A stretch of DNA of 64,000 bases from a virus, in the IMG/VR virus record IMGVR_UViG_3300027969_000092, positions 1 through 64,000 of that record; one strand, given 5' to 3'. Position numbers and translations under genes: made by a program. Positions 30,615-38,584 of this stretch are shown one piece after another. Under the pieces are notes generated by a model. That model saw only the letters and a program-made list of their open reading frames with translations. It had not been told where the DNA came from and did not search any database. Position 1 is the stretch's first letter, and every line of letters starts with the position of its first letter.

Positions 30615-30649
30615 TTTCACATTATGAGATATGATTTCACAATGCGAAA
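30615..30649. promoter_or_regulatory. Tandem operator-like palindromes, 20 bp apart
   Basis: TTTCACATTATGAGA (30615-30629) and TTTCACAATGCGAAA (30635-30649) are variants of the palindrome at 21469 and 23011. Their starts are exactly 20 bp apart, about two helical turns, as expected for cooperative binding by a regulator. Confidence 0.65.
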
Positions 30650-30826
30650 CAAAGGTAAGGTTTTTATGATGCGATGCACCATTTTTCGAGACCCCCATGC
30701 CACGGTCTTGAGTCTCTACCCAAAAGCCAGCTCCTATAATTCCGGCCCCCAGAAATTTTTTTTTGAAAATTTGACAGAAATCAATGCACCTTTTTGGTGC
30801 ATCCATACTACTGTTGCTTTAACTAC

Positions 30827-30890
30827 CGCTCGTAAGTCCTTGATAGTTCGTAGAAGTTGTATGACGAGGCGCTCGTAAGTCCTTGATAGT
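30827..30890 (+). repeat. Perfect 21-bp direct repeat pair
   Basis: CGCTCGTAAGTCCTTGATAG plus T occurs at 30827-30847 and 30870-30890. An inverted 15/17 match lies at 21637-21653, immediately before element A. The second copy runs into the left arm of element B. Confidence 0.85.
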
Positions 30891-31008
30891 AACAGTAGTC
30901 ATAGTAGTCACCCTTACTTTTTATTATTTTATTATTTTAAAAAAATAAAAAACGTATAGGGAGCCCTAAAGTGATTTAGACCCTGACTACTATGACTACT
31001 GTTACTAT
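30886..31008. repeat. 123-bp inverted-repeat element, copy B
   Basis: Perfect 25-bp arms (30886-30910 and 30984-31008) around 73 bp with a TTATTATTTTATTATTTT-type core. It shares arms, spacer length, the CCCTTACTTTT edge and the GTGATTTAGACCC edge with copy A. It ends about 45 bp before the first late-gene promoter. Confidence 0.92.
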
Positions 31009-31050
31009 TTTTGGTATATTTTTGGATTGAGGGCGCTAACCCCCTGGTTT

Positions 31051-31069
31051 TTGCATTAGTTGAAGTATG
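31051..31069 (+). promoter_or_regulatory. GCATTAGT promoter, leaderless type
   Basis: T-run, GCATTAGT (31053-31060), TGAAG, then TATG. The start codon of the next gene (31067) occupies the place of the TAGG block in other copies, with six bases between GCATTAGT and ATG. A GGGCGC remnant precedes it. Confidence 0.8.
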
Positions 31070-31375
31070 AGCAAGTATGTCTATCAAATCCAAGGTGCAT
31101 TGGAAAATGCCCGTGGCCAACTCAAAGGCCTGCGAATTCTGATATGCGACGTGCACAACATCGATATGGTAGACGTACCAGTGGAAATCTTGGACCAAGC
31201 AACAGCCAAGTATCTGCAGTTTAGGATTAGTATTACATCCAACGCTGTCAATATCCAACGACTGCCAGTCGAAGTCCAAAACAAAATACGCGCTCCGTTA
31301 GGGAGATGGCTGGACCATTGGGTCCTAGAAAACTTTCATGGCAATCCTAGCAAACGAAAAAGTACTAACCCTTGA
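31067..31375 (+). CDS. Hypothetical protein from a probable leaderless mRNA (102 aa)
   Basis: Not recognised. MSKYVYQIQGALENARGQLK is helical, and the middle (ILICDVHNIDMVDVP) is beta-like. No Shine-Dalgarno can exist because the promoter core is directly upstream. It overlaps the intein-like gene by 38 bases. As first gene of the packaging unit it could be a packaging or regulatory factor; unproven. Confidence 0.75.
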   Translation: MSKYVYQIQGALENARGQLKGLRILICDVHNIDMVDVPVEILDQATAKYLQFRISITSNAVNIQRLPVEVQNKIRAPLGRWLDHWVLENFHGNPSKRKSTNP

Positions 31376-32330
31376 CTATTGGAAACCAGCCCGCCTTCTA
31401 AAGGTCGGTGATTATGTATTTGACCGTACTGGCAAGCTGGTACAGGTTAAATTGGTACAAGAGTACCGTGCCCAGCGGTGCTACCTAGTACAGTTCTCTG
31501 ACAACCTGACCATGTCCGGTGATGAGAACCTTGGATTTCTCACAGAAAACAAGTTCCACCGCAGCAGAATCCACCAGTATAAGCAAGTTCGCAAGTTCAA
31601 ACGCCCATTACGGCATATTGACGTTAAGCAACTACTTACCAAGTCTCTCAAATGTCGACCAGTAGAGTATCAGTACTCCATTCAGACTGCGCAACCCCTG
31701 GAATTACCCCACCAAACCCTGCCAGTACCCCCATTTGTGTTTGGTTTTTGGTTTTTTAACCGCAAAATGAACCGGCGCATGACGCCACCCAAAGGTTTTA
31801 AGGACGATGTACACCAGGAATTCAAAGACGCTGGGTACAAACTGACAGAAGGGTGGCTATCCGAATCAGGTGAACGGGAATTCTCTGCGCTTCCTAGCAT
31901 TGAGCACCACTTACTGCCTAACATCCCTTACAAAATTCCGAATAACTACCTGTTGGCGGACAAAGACCAGCGAATTGCCCTGCTCCGTGGCATAATTTAT
32001 TCCAAACCCCGGCAATACAACCACAAAACTGACACGTTTCGGTTTTCTAACAAGAATTTAAGTGTTGTGCAGCAGGTTCAGTCCCTGGTAGAGTCCTTGG
32101 GGCATAGAACTACCCTGCAACACAACGAACCTAACGGTACCTATATACTTTTATTTAGAAGTAAGTTAAAATTGGTATCTAACCAAGTATCAAAACCTTT
32201 AAAAATTGTATATGGACGTAGATTCATACGGGCTATTGAAGAAATAGCGCCACAATCTTGCGTTCATATTGAAACCACTGCACCAGACAACACTATTCTC
32301 GTAGGAGAAGGATTTATTTCAACATGTTGA
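31338..32330 (+). CDS. Free-standing intein-like (Hint) protein with degenerate LAGLIDADG domain (330 aa)
   Basis: The N-terminus LANEKVLTLDYWKPARLLKV followed by GDYVFDRTGKLVQV matches intein block A/B (V-T-x-x-G-x-x-x-x-x-L-x-x-GD), without the nucleophilic Cys1. The centre has RIALLRGIIYSKPRQY and LVESLGHRTTL, resembling a LAGLIDADG endonuclease block that lacks the DADG acids. The end CVHIETTAPDNTILVGEGFI plus STC resembles intein blocks F/G without the usual HN. It therefore looks like an inactive intein relic, and it overlaps the terL start by seven bases. Confidence 0.8.
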   Translation: MAILANEKVLTLDYWKPARLLKVGDYVFDRTGKLVQVKLVQEYRAQRCYLVQFSDNLTMSGDENLGFLTENKFHRSRIHQYKQVRKFKRPLRHIDVKQLLTKSLKCRPVEYQYSIQTAQPLELPHQTLPVPPFVFGFWFFNRKMNRRMTPPKGFKDDVHQEFKDAGYKLTEGWLSESGEREFSALPSIEHHLLPNIPYKIPNNYLLADKDQRIALLRGIIYSKPRQYNHKTDTFRFSNKNLSVVQQVQSLVESLGHRTTLQHNEPNGTYILLFRSKLKLVSNQVSKPLKIVYGRRFIRAIEEIAPQSCVHIETTAPDNTILVGEGFISTC

Positions 32331-33766
32331 CATCAAAACAAGAGCTTATACTTAAAAAGTTTGCAGAAGCACATAAACACTGGCCTAAGCAACAGCTTGA
32401 TGCTGCACTGTGGCAAGTCAAATGGCAGGTTCAAGCCCTGCCGCACCAAAGAGAACCAGAGGATGGAGAGTATGATACGTTTCTTATGTTGGCCGGACGG
32501 GGATCTGGCAAGACGCACACTGCCAGCCATTGGATTGGCATTCGTGCTTGGAAGTATGACAACACCCGTTGGCTCGTCACTGCCCCCACTTCCAACGACA
32601 TACGAGCAACTTGTTTTGAGGGAGATAGCGGACTCCTTAATATCATCCCCGCCAGCCTCATTCGGGATTACAACAAATCCCTTTTTGAGATTACCCTCAC
32701 CAACGGCTCCATCATCCAAGGAATCCCCGCGTCAGAGCCGGAGCGGTACCGTGGTAAGCAGTACCATGGAGCCTGGTTTGACGAGCTGTGTGCTTTCGAC
32801 TACATCGATGATGCGTACGATGGTGTTCAGTTCACCTTGCGTCTTAAAGACTCTCGAATCCCACGAGTCCAGCAGATCATCACCACCACCCCCAAACCTA
32901 AAGAGCTCATCGTTGATCTCAACGAAGGTAAGGTCGGTGGAGACGTCTATGTAGCCAATGCCAGTTCCTATGACAATAGATCCAATCTATCTGAAACGTT
33001 CTTCAAACAGCTAGAGACGTACGATGGTACAGACCTAGGTCGTCAGGAGATCTATGGTGAGATCCTGGATCCAGAAGCTGCGGGTATTATCAAACGTAAG
33101 ATGTTCCGCATGTGGCCAGCCAATCGTGCCACCCCAGACCTTGAGTATGTGATTGCCTCGTATGATCCGGCTACCTCAGAAAAGACAACCAACGACCCAA
33201 CGGCATGTACGGTGTGGGGTGTGTTCGAGCAACTGGACTCCGGTACAGCAGTTATCCTGTTAGATGCTTGGGATGCGCATATGTCCTACCCCGAACTGCG
33301 TCGTAAGGTGATTGAAGACTTTAAAGAAGTAGTGTACGGTGCTGACAATGACTTCGGTAAGGGCCGCAAAGCTGACCTTATACTGATGGAGGACAAGTCT
33401 GCAGGTATCTCCCTTATCCAAGAGCTACAGGGCGCAGGGGTGCCTGTACGTGGCTACAATCCGGGTCGTGCAGATAAGGTGCAGCGTGTTAACATTGTGG
33501 CGCCATTGGTTGCTAAGGGCAAGGTGTACATACCAGAAGACATGAAACTTAAGGGTGACTTTGCCGAATGGGCCAAACGATTCCTCAGACAGGTGTGTTC
33601 GTTCCCAGAAGCCGGGGGACATGATGACTATGTGGATTCCCTGTCCCAGGCCTTGCGTGTCTTAAGAGACTCTGGTTGGGTAAGACTGGATCCTCTGCCA
33701 GCTAGGGATTATGACTACGCTGACGATGAGTACAAAAAGAAATTCTTTAACCCGTATGCCCAGTAG
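32324..33766 (+). CDS. terL: Terminase large subunit (480 aa)
   Basis: The DNA-packaging motor. ATPase: LAGRGSGKTHT (Walker A, Lys63), YHGAWFDELCAF (Walker B) and IITTTPKP (coupling motif). Nuclease: VIASYDPATSE (first Asp), LILMEDKSAG (second acid) and GGHDDYVDSLSQAL (third acid cluster). Length is typical. The intein-like gene overlaps its start; no intein is present within the protein. Confidence 0.97.
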   Translation: MLTSKQELILKKFAEAHKHWPKQQLDAALWQVKWQVQALPHQREPEDGEYDTFLMLAGRGSGKTHTASHWIGIRAWKYDNTRWLVTAPTSNDIRATCFEGDSGLLNIIPASLIRDYNKSLFEITLTNGSIIQGIPASEPERYRGKQYHGAWFDELCAFDYIDDAYDGVQFTLRLKDSRIPRVQQIITTTPKPKELIVDLNEGKVGGDVYVANASSYDNRSNLSETFFKQLETYDGTDLGRQEIYGEILDPEAAGIIKRKMFRMWPANRATPDLEYVIASYDPATSEKTTNDPTACTVWGVFEQLDSGTAVILLDAWDAHMSYPELRRKVIEDFKEVVYGADNDFGKGRKADLILMEDKSAGISLIQELQGAGVPVRGYNPGRADKVQRVNIVAPLVAKGKVYIPEDMKLKGDFAEWAKRFLRQVCSFPEAGGHDDYVDSLSQALRVLRDSGWVRLDPLPARDYDYADDEYKKKFFNPYAQ

Positions 33767-33782
33767 GGCGGAAACCCCATAC

Positions 33783-33805
33783 TTTTTGCATTAGTAGGTA
33801 TAGGA
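33783..33805 (+). promoter_or_regulatory. GCATTAGT promoter upstream of portal
   Basis: TTTTT, GCATTAGT (33788-33795), AGGTATAGGA. It follows TAGGGCGGAAACCCC at the terL stop, a weak hairpin. The core is nearly identical to the copy at 40859. Confidence 0.85.
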
Positions 33806-33833
33806 CAAATACATCCACCAAATTCAGAGACAT

Positions 33834-36653
33834 ATGGCAAATCCAACAATACCGATGCAAATGGGCGCTAACTTGCCCGGGCTAGAGCGAGAAGAAGATG
33901 TAAAACTGGCAGCCCAGCAAGAAGCTGAGATGGACCATTACGAGGAAGTTTTGGGTTTAGACCCTGATGAAGTAGAGCAAGAAGTTATTGAACTTGATGA
34001 TGGCTCTGTTGTTGTTAACTTCCAAGAAAAAAGCGGGCCACGCAAAGACCCAGAGTTTTATGAGAATTTAGCCGAAGTACTGGACGAGGATTTCCTCGAT
34101 ACATTGGCATCCGATTATCTTGATCTGATTGATGAAGATAAGGAAGCACGTAAAGAACGTGACAAACAATACGAAGACGGCTTACGCCGTACCGGTTTAG
34201 GTAAGGACGCACCTGGAGGCGCGACATTCGATGGGGCTTCCAAAGTCGTCCACCCCGTTATGGCTGAGGCATGCGTTGACTTCGCTGCGTCATCCGCTAA
34301 AGAACTTCTTCCACCAGATGGCATTGTTAAGTCAAACATCAAGGGTGAGGCAGACCGCCAAAAAGAAGAAACTGCTGAGCGTAAAGTAACATTCCTTAAC
34401 TGGCAGCTAACAGAACAAGTACAAGAGTACCGTGATGAGATGGAGCAGTTGCTCACTCAGCTACCCCTTGGTGGTTCACAGTACCTTAAATGGCGCTATG
34501 ACTTAGAACAGTGCCGTCCGATGTGCGAGTGGATTCCAATTGACAATCTACTCCTCCCATACGCTTCTACCAACTTCTATACGTCAGCACGTATTACTGA
34601 AGTACAAGACATCACTGAAGACATCTTCCAACAACGTATTGAGCAAGGTATCTATCGTGACATAGACGCTTCATATACATCAGATGCACCAATTGATGAT
34701 ATGACTGGCTCAGAAAAAGCCAACAACAAGATTGAAGGTAAGCAGTCATCAGGTAAAAACATTGACGGCCTGCGCCGTGTGTATGAAGTAACATGCTTTA
34801 TGCGTATGGATGAAGACGAAATGACCGATGGTCGTCGTGCTCCGTACATCCTCACAATTGATGAATCATCCAGCAAAGTTCTGGCACTATATCGTAACTG
34901 GGAAGCAAACGATGAGAAACTTGAAAAACTCGAATGGTATGTCGAGTTTAAATTCATTCCTTGGCGTGGAGCGTACGCTATTGGATTACCTCATCTCATT
35001 GGCGGCCTTTCTGCTGCTCTTACCGGTGCTCTTCGTGCTCTCCTTGACGCTGCTCATATCAACAACAGCCAGACACTTCTTAAGCTCAAAGGTGGACGAA
35101 TTGGTGGACAGTCAGACCGAATCGAACCGACCCAAGTAATTGAGATTGAAGGCGCACCTGGTGTAGACGACGTACGTAAGATTGCAATGGCAATGCCGTT
35201 TAACCCGCCATCATCCGTTCTTATGGAATTAATGGGTTGGTTGACAGCAGCTGCTAAGGGTGTTGTAACTACATCCGAAGAAAAGATTGGCGAAGCAAAC
35301 AACAACATGCCAGTCGGCACGGCCCAAGCTCTGATTGAGCAAGGTGCTAAGGTGTTCTCTGCTATCCACGCCCGCTTACACCGTTCACAAGCTAAGTCTC
35401 TCAAGATTATCTCCAGACTAAACCACTGGTACCTTGAAGAGATGGACAACCAGTCTGGCACTGAAGTTGAAGTGCGTGACTTTGCGTATAACAACGACGT
35501 ACGCCCAGTATCCGATCCTAACATCTTCTCTGAGACACAGCGTGTTGCTCAGAACCAAGCTCTCTTACAGATGGCTTCTTCTGCGCCTCCAGGTATGTTT
35601 GACATCCGTAGTGTGTATCGTAGAATTTTGGGACAACTTAAAGTTCCAGCTATTGAGGAAGTATTGCCAAACCCACTAGGTGCTAAAGAATCCAATCCAG
35701 CACTTGAGAACGTGGCTATGACAATGAACCGTCCTGCAGCTGCCTACCCCGACCAAGACCACATCGCTCACTTAAAGATCCACCTAGAATATGCAAATAA
35801 TCCCGCTTATGGCGGTAACCCTGTTATTGGCCCTGTGTTTGCACCTCATGCTTTAGAGCATATCAAACAACATTTAACATTACACTACTTGCAATCCATG
35901 CGTGGTTATGTAGCACAAGCCGCAGGCGGCCGTGATTCACTTGAGTTGCACCAAGAGAAGCCATTGGATCAAGAAGCCCAGCAAGCTCTGGCAATTGCAT
36001 CTCAAATGGTCAACCAAGACTCACAGCAAGAAATGCAACCGTTTATCCAGCAGATCCAAGGTCTGGCTCAGAAAGTACAACAAGCCAACCAACAGAAACA
36101 AGAGTCTGCTGCTATGGCCGATCCTTCCGCTGCGGTCTTTATGAAGACTCAGATGGCTGAGACAGAGCGTAAGAGCAAAGAGTTCCAGTCTAAGATGCAA
36201 GCTGAGTTACAAAAATCGCAACAAGAGTATCAACTTAAAACTCAAGAAATGCAACAACAGGTTCAAGAGCTTATTGCTAAATACCAAACTCAGTCTAACA
36301 TTGACAGCCAACGTAATGCTACAGACATTGCAATGGCCAACATCAACAATGCAGCAAAAGAGCGTGTAGCTATGATTTCAGCTGGTGCTCAGTTAGATCA
36401 GCAACAACGTATGTTGGAACATGAGCAAAACATGTCTGCTATGGAAGCTACTAGAGCATCCGAACAAGACATCCGTCAACATGGTATTGCAGTGCAGCAA
36501 CAAGCGTTCCAAGCGCAAGCTGACCAACAAAACCATCAGTTGGAATTGGAAAAGCAAGCATTATTAGCAGATCAACAGCACCAACAACAGATGGCGCAAC
36601 AAGAGCAACAAGCATCATTAACCCCACCCCCACAACCCACTCAAGGACAATAA
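33834..36653 (+). CDS. Portal protein with long Gln-rich C-terminal extension (939 aa)
   Basis: The portal ring forms the DNA entry vertex. Indicative segments are FDGASKVVHPVMAEACVDFA, QVQEYRDEMEQLLTQLPLGG, WIPIDNLLLPY, LPHLIGGLSAALTGALRALL and NNMPVGTAQALIEQGAKVF, typical of portals of environmental podoviruses. Residues about 690-939 form a Gln/Ala/Glu coiled coil ending SLTPPPQPTQGQ, making it unusually long. The gene follows terL and precedes the scaffold and capsid genes. Confidence 0.9.
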   Translation: MANPTIPMQMGANLPGLEREEDVKLAAQQEAEMDHYEEVLGLDPDEVEQEVIELDDGSVVVNFQEKSGPRKDPEFYENLAEVLDEDFLDTLASDYLDLIDEDKEARKERDKQYEDGLRRTGLGKDAPGGATFDGASKVVHPVMAEACVDFAASSAKELLPPDGIVKSNIKGEADRQKEETAERKVTFLNWQLTEQVQEYRDEMEQLLTQLPLGGSQYLKWRYDLEQCRPMCEWIPIDNLLLPYASTNFYTSARITEVQDITEDIFQQRIEQGIYRDIDASYTSDAPIDDMTGSEKANNKIEGKQSSGKNIDGLRRVYEVTCFMRMDEDEMTDGRRAPYILTIDESSSKVLALYRNWEANDEKLEKLEWYVEFKFIPWRGAYAIGLPHLIGGLSAALTGALRALLDAAHINNSQTLLKLKGGRIGGQSDRIEPTQVIEIEGAPGVDDVRKIAMAMPFNPPSSVLMELMGWLTAAAKGVVTTSEEKIGEANNNMPVGTAQALIEQGAKVFSAIHARLHRSQAKSLKIISRLNHWYLEEMDNQSGTEVEVRDFAYNNDVRPVSDPNIFSETQRVAQNQALLQMASSAPPGMFDIRSVYRRILGQLKVPAIEEVLPNPLGAKESNPALENVAMTMNRPAAAYPDQDHIAHLKIHLEYANNPAYGGNPVIGPVFAPHALEHIKQHLTLHYLQSMRGYVAQAAGGRDSLELHQEKPLDQEAQQALAIASQMVNQDSQQEMQPFIQQIQGLAQKVQQANQQKQESAAMADPSAAVFMKTQMAETERKSKEFQSKMQAELQKSQQEYQLKTQEMQQQVQELIAKYQTQSNIDSQRNATDIAMANINNAAKERVAMISAGAQLDQQQRMLEHEQNMSAMEATRASEQDIRQHGIAVQQQAFQAQADQQNHQLELEKQALLADQQHQQQMAQQEQQASLTPPPQPTQGQ

Positions 36654-36886
36654 TGGCTAAAAACCCACAAGACGGCGGAGAATTAGGCTTCCGCAAGACT
36701 TACAAAATGACTGGTACCCCCGGCTTCGGCGGCGGTCCTGGTGAGAAAACTCTCGATGCAGGTCCATCTGGATCTTCAAGAAAAAACAACTGGAAAATTG
36801 GTAACAGCCAAGCCAAAATGGCAAATGCTGAAAAAATTGGTCCAGATAAGAATCTTAAAGATATCAAAGGCGGAAACTTTTATTAA
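36653..36886 (+). CDS. Hypothetical Gly/Lys-rich protein (77 aa)
   Basis: Its ATG shares the A of the portal stop (TAATG), so translation is coupled. MAKNPQDGGELGFRKTYKMT then GFGGGPGEKTLDAGPSGSSR. It looks disordered and basic, and may bind DNA or a capsid partner. Unrecognised. Confidence 0.7.
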   Translation: MAKNPQDGGELGFRKTYKMTGTPGFGGGPGEKTLDAGPSGSSRKNNWKIGNSQAKMANAEKIGPDKNLKDIKGGNFY

Positions 36887-36892
36887 TCATTG

Positions 36893-36914
36893 GGGCGGAA
36901 ACCTCCGCCCTTTT
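36893..36914 (+). terminator. Terminator fused to promoter
   Basis: GGGCGGA (36893-36899) and TCCGCCC (36904-36910) with a four-base loop, then TTTT, which is also the 5' edge of the next promoter. It ends the portal unit. Confidence 0.85.
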
Positions 36915-36931
36915 GCATTAGTAAAAGTATG
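36911..36931 (+). promoter_or_regulatory. GCATTAGT promoter, leaderless type
   Basis: TTTT, GCATTAGT (36915-36922), AAAAG, then TATG, where ATG (36929) is the next start codon. The spacing to ATG is six bases, identical to the copy at 31053. Confidence 0.82.
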
Positions 36932-37117
36932 AAGGACTTTATAAGCACTATTATCGGTCGTGTAAAGACTGAGCGCAATACCCTTGCAGACACCATCACT
37001 GCGGGAATGAATGTAAATACATTTGATGACTATCAGAGGATGGTCGGAAGGTACGAAGGGCTAACACAGACTTTAAACCTCATTGAAGAAATTTTGACGG
37101 AAGACGACGAAGCATAG
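36929..37117 (+). CDS. Hypothetical protein from a probable leaderless mRNA (62 aa)
   Basis: Starts MKDFISTIIGRVKTERNTLA; a longer reading from 36890 would pass through the terminator hairpin and is rejected. Helical, with a YQRMVGRYEGLTQTLNLIEE segment resembling small phage proteins found before GroES or scaffold genes. Acidic C-terminus. Unknown function. Confidence 0.75.
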   Translation: MKDFISTIIGRVKTERNTLADTITAGMNVNTFDDYQRMVGRYEGLTQTLNLIEEILTEDDEA

Positions 37118-37130
37118 AAAGGATTGCCGG

Positions 37131-37571
37131 ATGGCGATTGATTTTAACAGTAACGACGAACCGGATCTACGTAGCGAGCAGGAATGCTTTCCAGAAGTAG
37201 ATGCGGGGGTAGAAATCCTTGGGGACCGAGTAATGGTGCAGTTACGCCGTGAAAAGATCACAAGTAAAGGCGGAATCATCTTAGTGGATGAAACCAGACA
37301 AACTTTACGCTTTAATGAAACAGTAGCTAAAGTAATTGGCATTGGTCCCTTGGCTTACAAAAGCCCAGATGATCTATCACCATGGCCTGAAGGTCCTTGG
37401 TGTAAAGTCGGCGACTTAGTTCGTACTATCAAGTACGGCGGCGATCGGTTTGTTGTGCAACCAGACGATGATGGTGCTCCAGTAGTGTTTATTACACTGC
37501 AAGCACGTGAAGTGATCTCCAAGATCAAATCGTTCGAGGCAGCACAAAAAATGAAAGCGTTTGTAGATTAA
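37131..37571 (+). CDS. groES: GroES-like co-chaperonin (146 aa)
   Basis: The Cpn10 fold is indicated by VEILGDRVMVQLRREKITSK, GGIILVDETRQTL (mobile-loop position), VAKVIGIGPLAYK and VGDLVRTIKYGGDRFVV. It is longer than bacterial GroES (about 97 aa) by an N-terminal acidic segment and a C-terminal helix. No GroEL is in the window, so it should dock on host GroEL, as T4 gp31 does, to fold the capsid protein encoded downstream. Confidence 0.88.
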   Translation: MAIDFNSNDEPDLRSEQECFPEVDAGVEILGDRVMVQLRREKITSKGGIILVDETRQTLRFNETVAKVIGIGPLAYKSPDDLSPWPEGPWCKVGDLVRTIKYGGDRFVVQPDDDGAPVVFITLQAREVISKIKSFEAAQKMKAFVD

Positions 37572-37589
37572 CTTTGTAGAAAGTCGAGC

Positions 37590-38579
37590 ATGGCAGACAA
37601 TGAAAAAGACGTTCCAATTAAGGAACAGGAAGATGGGTCTATACTGGCCCGCGTCGAACTCCCCGAGCAAATTGAGGACGACGAAAAAGTAGAAGTTGCG
37701 GTAGAAGCATCAGACGATCAAGATGACGAAGGTGGCCAAGATGAAGATAATGGCTCTGACGACAACGATAGCGATGAGTCCGATGAAGACCGTGAAAGAA
37801 TTCGTGAAGCCCGCAGAGAAGAGCGAAAGCTAAAGAAAGAACTAGCTAAGCAACGCGAGGCATCCGCCAAACACAAAATCAGTGCGCTTGAAAAGCGTAA
37901 TGAAGATCTTGCTAGGCGATTGGCAGCTGTAGAAGATACAGCAGCATCATATCAGTTTGCGCAGATTGACAAGGCCCTTGAAGATGAGGCAACCCGTGTC
38001 GAGTACGCTAAGATGAAGATGGTGCAGGCAGCCCAAGCAGGTGATGTAAATGCGCAGATGGAATACTTGGAGCAGTTAACAGACGCCAAACAGCGTTTGA
38101 ACCAAGCCCAGCATTACAAGAAAGAACAGCTCGAAAAAGCTAAGGCACCAAAACAAAACGTTCCAAACCCAGTTAGCAATGAAGTGCAACAAAATGCTAA
38201 CACATGGTTAAAACGTAACTCTTGGTTTGACCCGCAAGCTCGAGATACAGATAGTAGAATTGCCAAAGTAGTTGACCAAGAGCTTGTCGCTGATGGTTGG
38301 GATCCGTCTGATCCTGAGTATTGGGATGAGTTAGATAATCGTTTAACAGCTCGTTTGCCTCATCGCTACACAGCGAAGAGTGGTAACAACCAGCGACGTT
38401 CAGCAGGCCCAACAGCCTCTAGCCGAGTTGCAAACACAGCAAGTACCAAGCCAGGTACGATCACACTGTCAAGAGATCGTGTGAATGCAATTAAAGACGC
38501 TGGCGCATGGGACGATGTAGCTAAACGAAACAAAATGATCCGTGCATATGCACAGTATGATCGTGAAAATAAAGGTTAA
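37590..38579 (+). CDS. Putative capsid scaffolding protein (329 aa)
   Basis: The N-terminus is extremely acidic (EASDDQDDEGGQDEDNGSDD and onward to about residue 70). A long coiled coil follows (about 70-190), then a basic C-terminal part with LPHRYTAKSGNNQRRSAGP. This acidic plus coiled-coil plus basic-tail layout just upstream of the major capsid gene is typical of scaffolding proteins. The call rests on composition and position. Confidence 0.75.
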   Translation: MADNEKDVPIKEQEDGSILARVELPEQIEDDEKVEVAVEASDDQDDEGGQDEDNGSDDNDSDESDEDRERIREARREERKLKKELAKQREASAKHKISALEKRNEDLARRLAAVEDTAASYQFAQIDKALEDEATRVEYAKMKMVQAAQAGDVNAQMEYLEQLTDAKQRLNQAQHYKKEQLEKAKAPKQNVPNPVSNEVQQNANTWLKRNSWFDPQARDTDSRIAKVVDQELVADGWDPSDPEYWDELDNRLTARLPHRYTAKSGNNQRRSAGPTASSRVANTASTKPGTITLSRDRVNAIKDAGAWDDVAKRNKMIRAYAQYDRENKG

Positions 38580-38584
38580 TTATC

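Larger units (their letters stand above)
30039..31050. other. Divergent control region, candidate origin (about 1 kb, no gene)
   Basis: It separates the minus-strand island operon from the plus-strand late genes. In order it holds iteron-like repeats, two operator-like palindromes, an ATGCACC/GGTGCAT hairpin with a five-T loop (30784-30802), a 21-bp direct repeat pair and the 123-bp element copy B. Several short frames exist here on both strands but look like translations of the repeats. Confidence 0.75.

Noticed and set aside
30162-30878. Several short open frames in the divergent control region
   Set aside because: They translate iteron and hairpin repeats on both strands; no ribosome-binding sites and no overlap coupling.
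21656-31008. Composite transposon bounded by the 123-bp elements
   Set aside because: No transposase or integrase is present in the island and no flanking target duplication was seen; origin or module boundary is favoured.
36890-36928. Upstream start for the 62-aa gene at 36890
   Set aside because: The region is a terminator hairpin and promoter; the ATG at 36929 aligns with that of the other leaderless gene.
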